From: Mucilaginibacter ginsenosidivorax
GTDB taxonomy: Bacteria; Bacteroidota; Bacteroidia; Sphingobacteriales; Sphingobacteriaceae
Assembly: GCF_007971525.1 (NCBI RefSeq)
Contig: NZ_CP042437.1
Span: 3,348,001 to 3,412,000 of the forward strand
Direction: 5' to 3'
DNA: 64,000 nt
Shown here: piece by piece, positions 61,590-64,000 of the stretch
How the letters are laid out: each line of letters begins with the position of its first letter
Position numbering within the stretch: position 1 is the first letter of the stretch
Notes under the pieces: generated by a model
What the model was told of the DNA's origin: nothing
Database searches by the model: none
Seen by the model: the letters and a program-made list of their open reading frames with translations, nothing else
Made by a program: the position numbers and the translations under genes

Positions 61590-63635
61590 TTGATGATGAA
61601 TAAGGTATCAAAATGGCTGATGTTGCTGGCCTTTGTTGTTCCTGTTGCAGCCAATGCACAGGGTGCCGACCCATGGACGGTTAAAGCAGATAAAATAGAC
61701 CCTGCAAATTATTACGGCATCACCGTTGCCAATGGGATGATAGGTATTGTATCGGCCCCCGAACCCTTTAAGGTAAAAAATGTGGTGCTGGCAGGGGCAT
61801 ATGACCTGTATGGCAGGGGCAGGGTAAGTAATTTTTTAAACAGTTTTAACCTGTTGAACATGTACTTGGAGATTGATGGCCGACGTATTGATGCCAAAAA
61901 TATCAGCAATTTTAAGCAGGAGCTGGATATGCAGCATGCCGCCTTTACCACCACGTTTGATTATGGTGATAAAGCTACCATCAAATATACTTACTACTCC
62001 TTGCGCCAATTGCCTTTTACCGTATTGATGGATGTGGCCGTTACAGCCAAAAAGGCCATCAATATAACATCGGCCAGTGTAATGGAAGCGCCGGATGCCT
62101 TAAAAGAGGTGCAAAACTATTATAACGAGATTGACCGGCCGCATGTAACCATCAGCCTGTTAACCTCTACAGCGAAGAGCCCAACAGGCAAAATGCAGTT
62201 ATGCGCGTCCACTTCGTTTTTATTTAACGAGCCCCATGGCCAGGAACCGCGCATTATTCACGAAATGTGGGATAATAACATGCACCTGATGAAATTTAGC
62301 AAAGCGGTTGCCGCAGGCGAAACTTATAAATACGCGGTTACAGGTTCATCCATAACTTCGGCACACCATGCCGATCCCTTAAACGAGGCGGAACGCCTTA
62401 CTATTTTTGCCAAACTGGAAGGCCGCGACCGCCTGATCAAATTCCACAACAAAGCCTGGGACGACCTATGGGCCAGCGATATCCAGATTGAAGGCGATGC
62501 GCAGGCACAACAGGATGTACATAGTATGCTGTATCACCTGTATTCGTTTTCGCGGGCGGGTACTGCTTACTCGCCGTCGCCAATGGGGCTTTCGGGTTTG
62601 GGTTATAACGGCCACATTTTTTGGGATTGCGATATCTGGATGTACCCCGCTATGCTGGTGCTGCACCCCGAAATTGCTAAATCAATGGTTGAATACCGTT
62701 TTGAACGTCTGGATGCAGCCCGTAAAAATGCTTTTTCGCATGGTTATAAAGGTGCTATGTTCCCCTGGGAAAGCGCCGATAGCGGGGTAGAGGAAACCCC
62801 TGTTTGGGCCTTGAGCGGTCCGTTTGAACACCATATTACTGCTGATGTTGCCCTTGCTGCCTGGAATTATTATTGTGTAACCCAGGACAAACAATGGCTG
62901 CGCGAAAAAGGCTGGCCCATACTATCGGCCACAGCCGATTTTTGGGCAAGCCGGGTTGAACGTAATGGCCCCGGGCATTACGATATCAAAAACGTGGTAG
63001 CCGCTGATGAGTGGGCCGAAAATATTGATAACAATGCCTTTACCAACGCCGCCGCTATAGCCAACCTGCAAAACGCCGCCGCCGCCGCCAAAATATTGGG
63101 CGAAAAAGCAGATGCCGACTGGCAGCTGGTAGCACAAAATATTCCCATCCTGAAAATGGATAACGGTGTAACCCGCGAACATGCCACCTACAACGGCGAA
63201 GGTATTAAGCAAGCAGATGTTAACCTGCTGGCCTACCCGCTGAAAACGATAACCGACGCCGGCCAGGTTAAAAAAGACTTGGAATACTACGAAACCCGTG
63301 TACCCAACGAAGGAACTCCGGCCATGACCCAGGCTGTTTTTGCCCTGTTATATGCCCGCCTGGGCAACGGCGATAAAGCATACCATTTTTTTAAAGACGC
63401 TTACGAGCCAAACCTAAACCCGCCATTTCGCGTAATTGCCGAAACCAAGGGCGGTGCTAATCCCTATTTTGCAACAGGCGCTGGCGGTATTATCCAAAGC
63501 TTGCTCATGGGTTTTGGAGGGTTGGATATAACCCCCACAGGTATTACACAGTTAAAAAGCAAGCTGCCTGTTAACTGGAAATCGTTAAAGATAACCGGTG
63601 TGGGGATGGATAAGCTAACTTATATTATTAAGTAA
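61590..63635 (+). CDS. Exported glycoside hydrolase family 65-like protein
   Basis: This 681-residue protein has a signal peptide (ATGs at 61590, 61593 both possible; cleavage after ANAQG). An N-terminal beta-sandwich (about 25-270) is followed by an (alpha/alpha)6 barrel with HIFWDCDIWMYPAMLVLHPE, GAMFPWESADSGVEE and, near the catalytic acid of GH65, AADEWAENIDNNAFTN (E474), then a short C-terminal domain. It resembles acid trehalase/PGGHG-type GH65 enzymes rather than cytosolic phosphorylases, since it is exported. A trehalase gene converges with it at the right edge, so an alpha-glucoside such as trehalose is a plausible substrate. Confidence 0.85.
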   Translation: MMMNKVSKWLMLLAFVVPVAANAQGADPWTVKADKIDPANYYGITVANGMIGIVSAPEPFKVKNVVLAGAYDLYGRGRVSNFLNSFNLLNMYLEIDGRRIDAKNISNFKQELDMQHAAFTTTFDYGDKATIKYTYYSLRQLPFTVLMDVAVTAKKAINITSASVMEAPDALKEVQNYYNEIDRPHVTISLLTSTAKSPTGKMQLCASTSFLFNEPHGQEPRIIHEMWDNNMHLMKFSKAVAAGETYKYAVTGSSITSAHHADPLNEAERLTIFAKLEGRDRLIKFHNKAWDDLWASDIQIEGDAQAQQDVHSMLYHLYSFSRAGTAYSPSPMGLSGLGYNGHIFWDCDIWMYPAMLVLHPEIAKSMVEYRFERLDAARKNAFSHGYKGAMFPWESADSGVEETPVWALSGPFEHHITADVALAAWNYYCVTQDKQWLREKGWPILSATADFWASRVERNGPGHYDIKNVVAADEWAENIDNNAFTNAAAIANLQNAAAAAKILGEKADADWQLVAQNIPILKMDNGVTREHATYNGEGIKQADVNLLAYPLKTITDAGQVKKDLEYYETRVPNEGTPAMTQAVFALLYARLGNGDKAYHFFKDAYEPNLNPPFRVIAETKGGANPYFATGAGGIIQSLLMGFGGLDITPTGITQLKSKLPVNWKSLKITGVGMDKLTYIIK

Positions 63636-63666
63636 TATTACCAATAACACAGTTGAAACATCTAAA

Positions 63667-63682
63667 TGAAACCTCGCGACAG
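63667..63682. repeat. Direct repeat, copy 1
   Basis: TGAAACCTCGCGACAG (63667-63682) recurs exactly at 63833-63848, 166 bp apart, each followed by a similar base string. The pair frames a small non-coding block after the GH65-like gene. Confidence 0.7.
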
Positions 63683-63742
63683 GTGAAATATTTTTTCTCT
63701 CTCTCGCGGGGTTAGCACAGCGTAACCCGTGAGTAAATCTGG

Positions 63743-63761
63743 CGTAAGCTTCCAGCTTACG
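63743..63761. repeat. Small inverted repeat between the direct repeats
   Basis: CGTAAGCT-TCC-AGCTTACG is a perfect 8-bp stem with a 3-nt loop, lying between the two direct repeats. I recall such strings as dispersed in Sphingobacteriaceae genomes. Confidence 0.5.
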
Positions 63762-63832
63762 TTGCCAAATTGTAAATACATTTAATTTGAACACGGTGCG
63801 GCTAAAAGCTGCAGCCAGGTTGTGTCACGAGT

Positions 63833-63848
63833 TGAAACCTCGCGACAG
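63833..63848. repeat. Direct repeat, copy 2
   Basis: Exact second copy of TGAAACCTCGCGACAG, 20 bp from the trehalase stop codon. Confidence 0.7.
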
Positions 63849-63868
63849 ACGAATAATACATACAATTA

Positions 63869-64000
63869 TCAATTCTGATTTTCCGGCAAATCTTTGCTTT
63901 CATGTTCGGTATCAATATGGTAACGGTTAATCAGGTGCAGCAGCACGCCGTTGGTCCAGCCGAAGCCGTCCTGTAACGGGTATTCGCCGCCGCCGGCGGT
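63869..64000 (-). CDS. treA: Periplasmic trehalase, C-terminal fragment at right edge
   Basis: On the minus strand 43 codons enter from the right edge and end at TGA (63871-63869). They begin [19 protein letters not shown], the near-invariant glycine-rich C-terminal signature of GH37 trehalases such as E. coli TreA, followed by [11 protein letters not shown] and a short polar tail. The enzyme splits trehalose into two glucose units, normally in the periplasm. Only the C-terminus is visible, so export cannot be judged. It converges with the GH65-like gene. Confidence 0.88.
   Translation of the reverse strand, partial: TAGGGEYPLQDGFGWTNGVLLHLINRYHIDTEHESKDLPENQN

Noticed and set aside
1..64000. 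CRISPR arrays, tRNA/rRNA genes, insertion sequences, prophage
   Set aside because: No regularly spaced repeats, tRNA-type TpsiC/CCA segments in intergenic DNA, transposase or phage genes were seen by eye; no tool was run.

Overview
The window looks like a chromosomal segment of a Bacteroidetes bacterium, most likely family Sphingobacteriaceae (Mucilaginibacter/Pedobacter-like). The basis is a SusC/SusD pair with a FecR anti-sigma and ECF sigma factor, Crp/Fnr regulators of the Bacteroidetes type, promoters with a (T/C)AnnTTTG -7 box and no obvious Shine-Dalgarno sequences, and moderate GC. I found no rRNA, tRNA, CRISPR array, insertion sequence or phage. Short dispersed palindromic repeats are common between genes.

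Layout. (1) 1-4486, minus strand: a sulfur/persulfide operon (thiosulfate dehydrogenase TsdA, exported DsrE-like protein, Crp/Fnr regulator, TauE/SafE exporter, CstB-like persulfide dioxygenase-rhodanese cut by the left edge). Three promoters in it share a GGTGA-N6-TCAC palindrome exactly 26 nt upstream of a TTTG -7 core. (2) 4655-6317: a DUF4272 lipoprotein and an exported MBL hydrolase. (3) 6458-10188, plus: an arsenic operon (arsR, DUF6428 Cys-rich protein, arsN2, arsC, acr3, metallophosphoesterase) with the same 18-bp operator before arsR and before the DUF6428 gene. (4) 10649-18964: ECF sigma, FecR, SusC, SusD and a Gfo/Idh/MocA oxidoreductase, a nutrient-uptake locus of unknown substrate. 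(5) 19193-21948: receiver-only response regulator, lipocalin-like protein, pirin-like protein, intradiol dioxygenase-like protein. (6) 22290-27329, minus: an unusual two-gene unit of a membrane-anchored chymotrypsin-fold protease and a large exported, probably outer-membrane protein. (7) 27759-31185, minus: a serine hydrolase carrying a relic of a GH3 domain, and an amidohydrolase. (8) 31461-38497, plus: mutL, two rhomboid proteases, an EEP-family hydrolase, an epimerase and cysS. (9) 40628-51816, minus: a five-gene biosynthetic locus (GT2-DUF2062, MMPL-acyltransferase-methyltransferase fusion, CrtI-like oxidoreductase, C45 acyltransferase-like protein, single-module A-T-TE NRPS with a serine-like specificity code). 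(10) 52074-56204: a lipoprotein, two further Crp/Fnr regulators, an alpha/beta hydrolase, a quinone-oxidoreductase-like enzyme and a DUF1059 protein. (11) 56623-64000: DUF5009 membrane protein, AraC regulator, SDR, vanadium haloperoxidase-like lipoprotein, GH65-like protein and the C-terminus of a periplasmic trehalase at the right edge.

The most noteworthy items are the shared Crp-type promoter architecture (seen clearly for two of the three Crp/Fnr regulators, weakly for the third), the membrane protease/outer-membrane pair, and the A-T-TE/MMPL-fusion biosynthetic locus. Functions are read from motifs and family knowledge; nothing was searched against a database.
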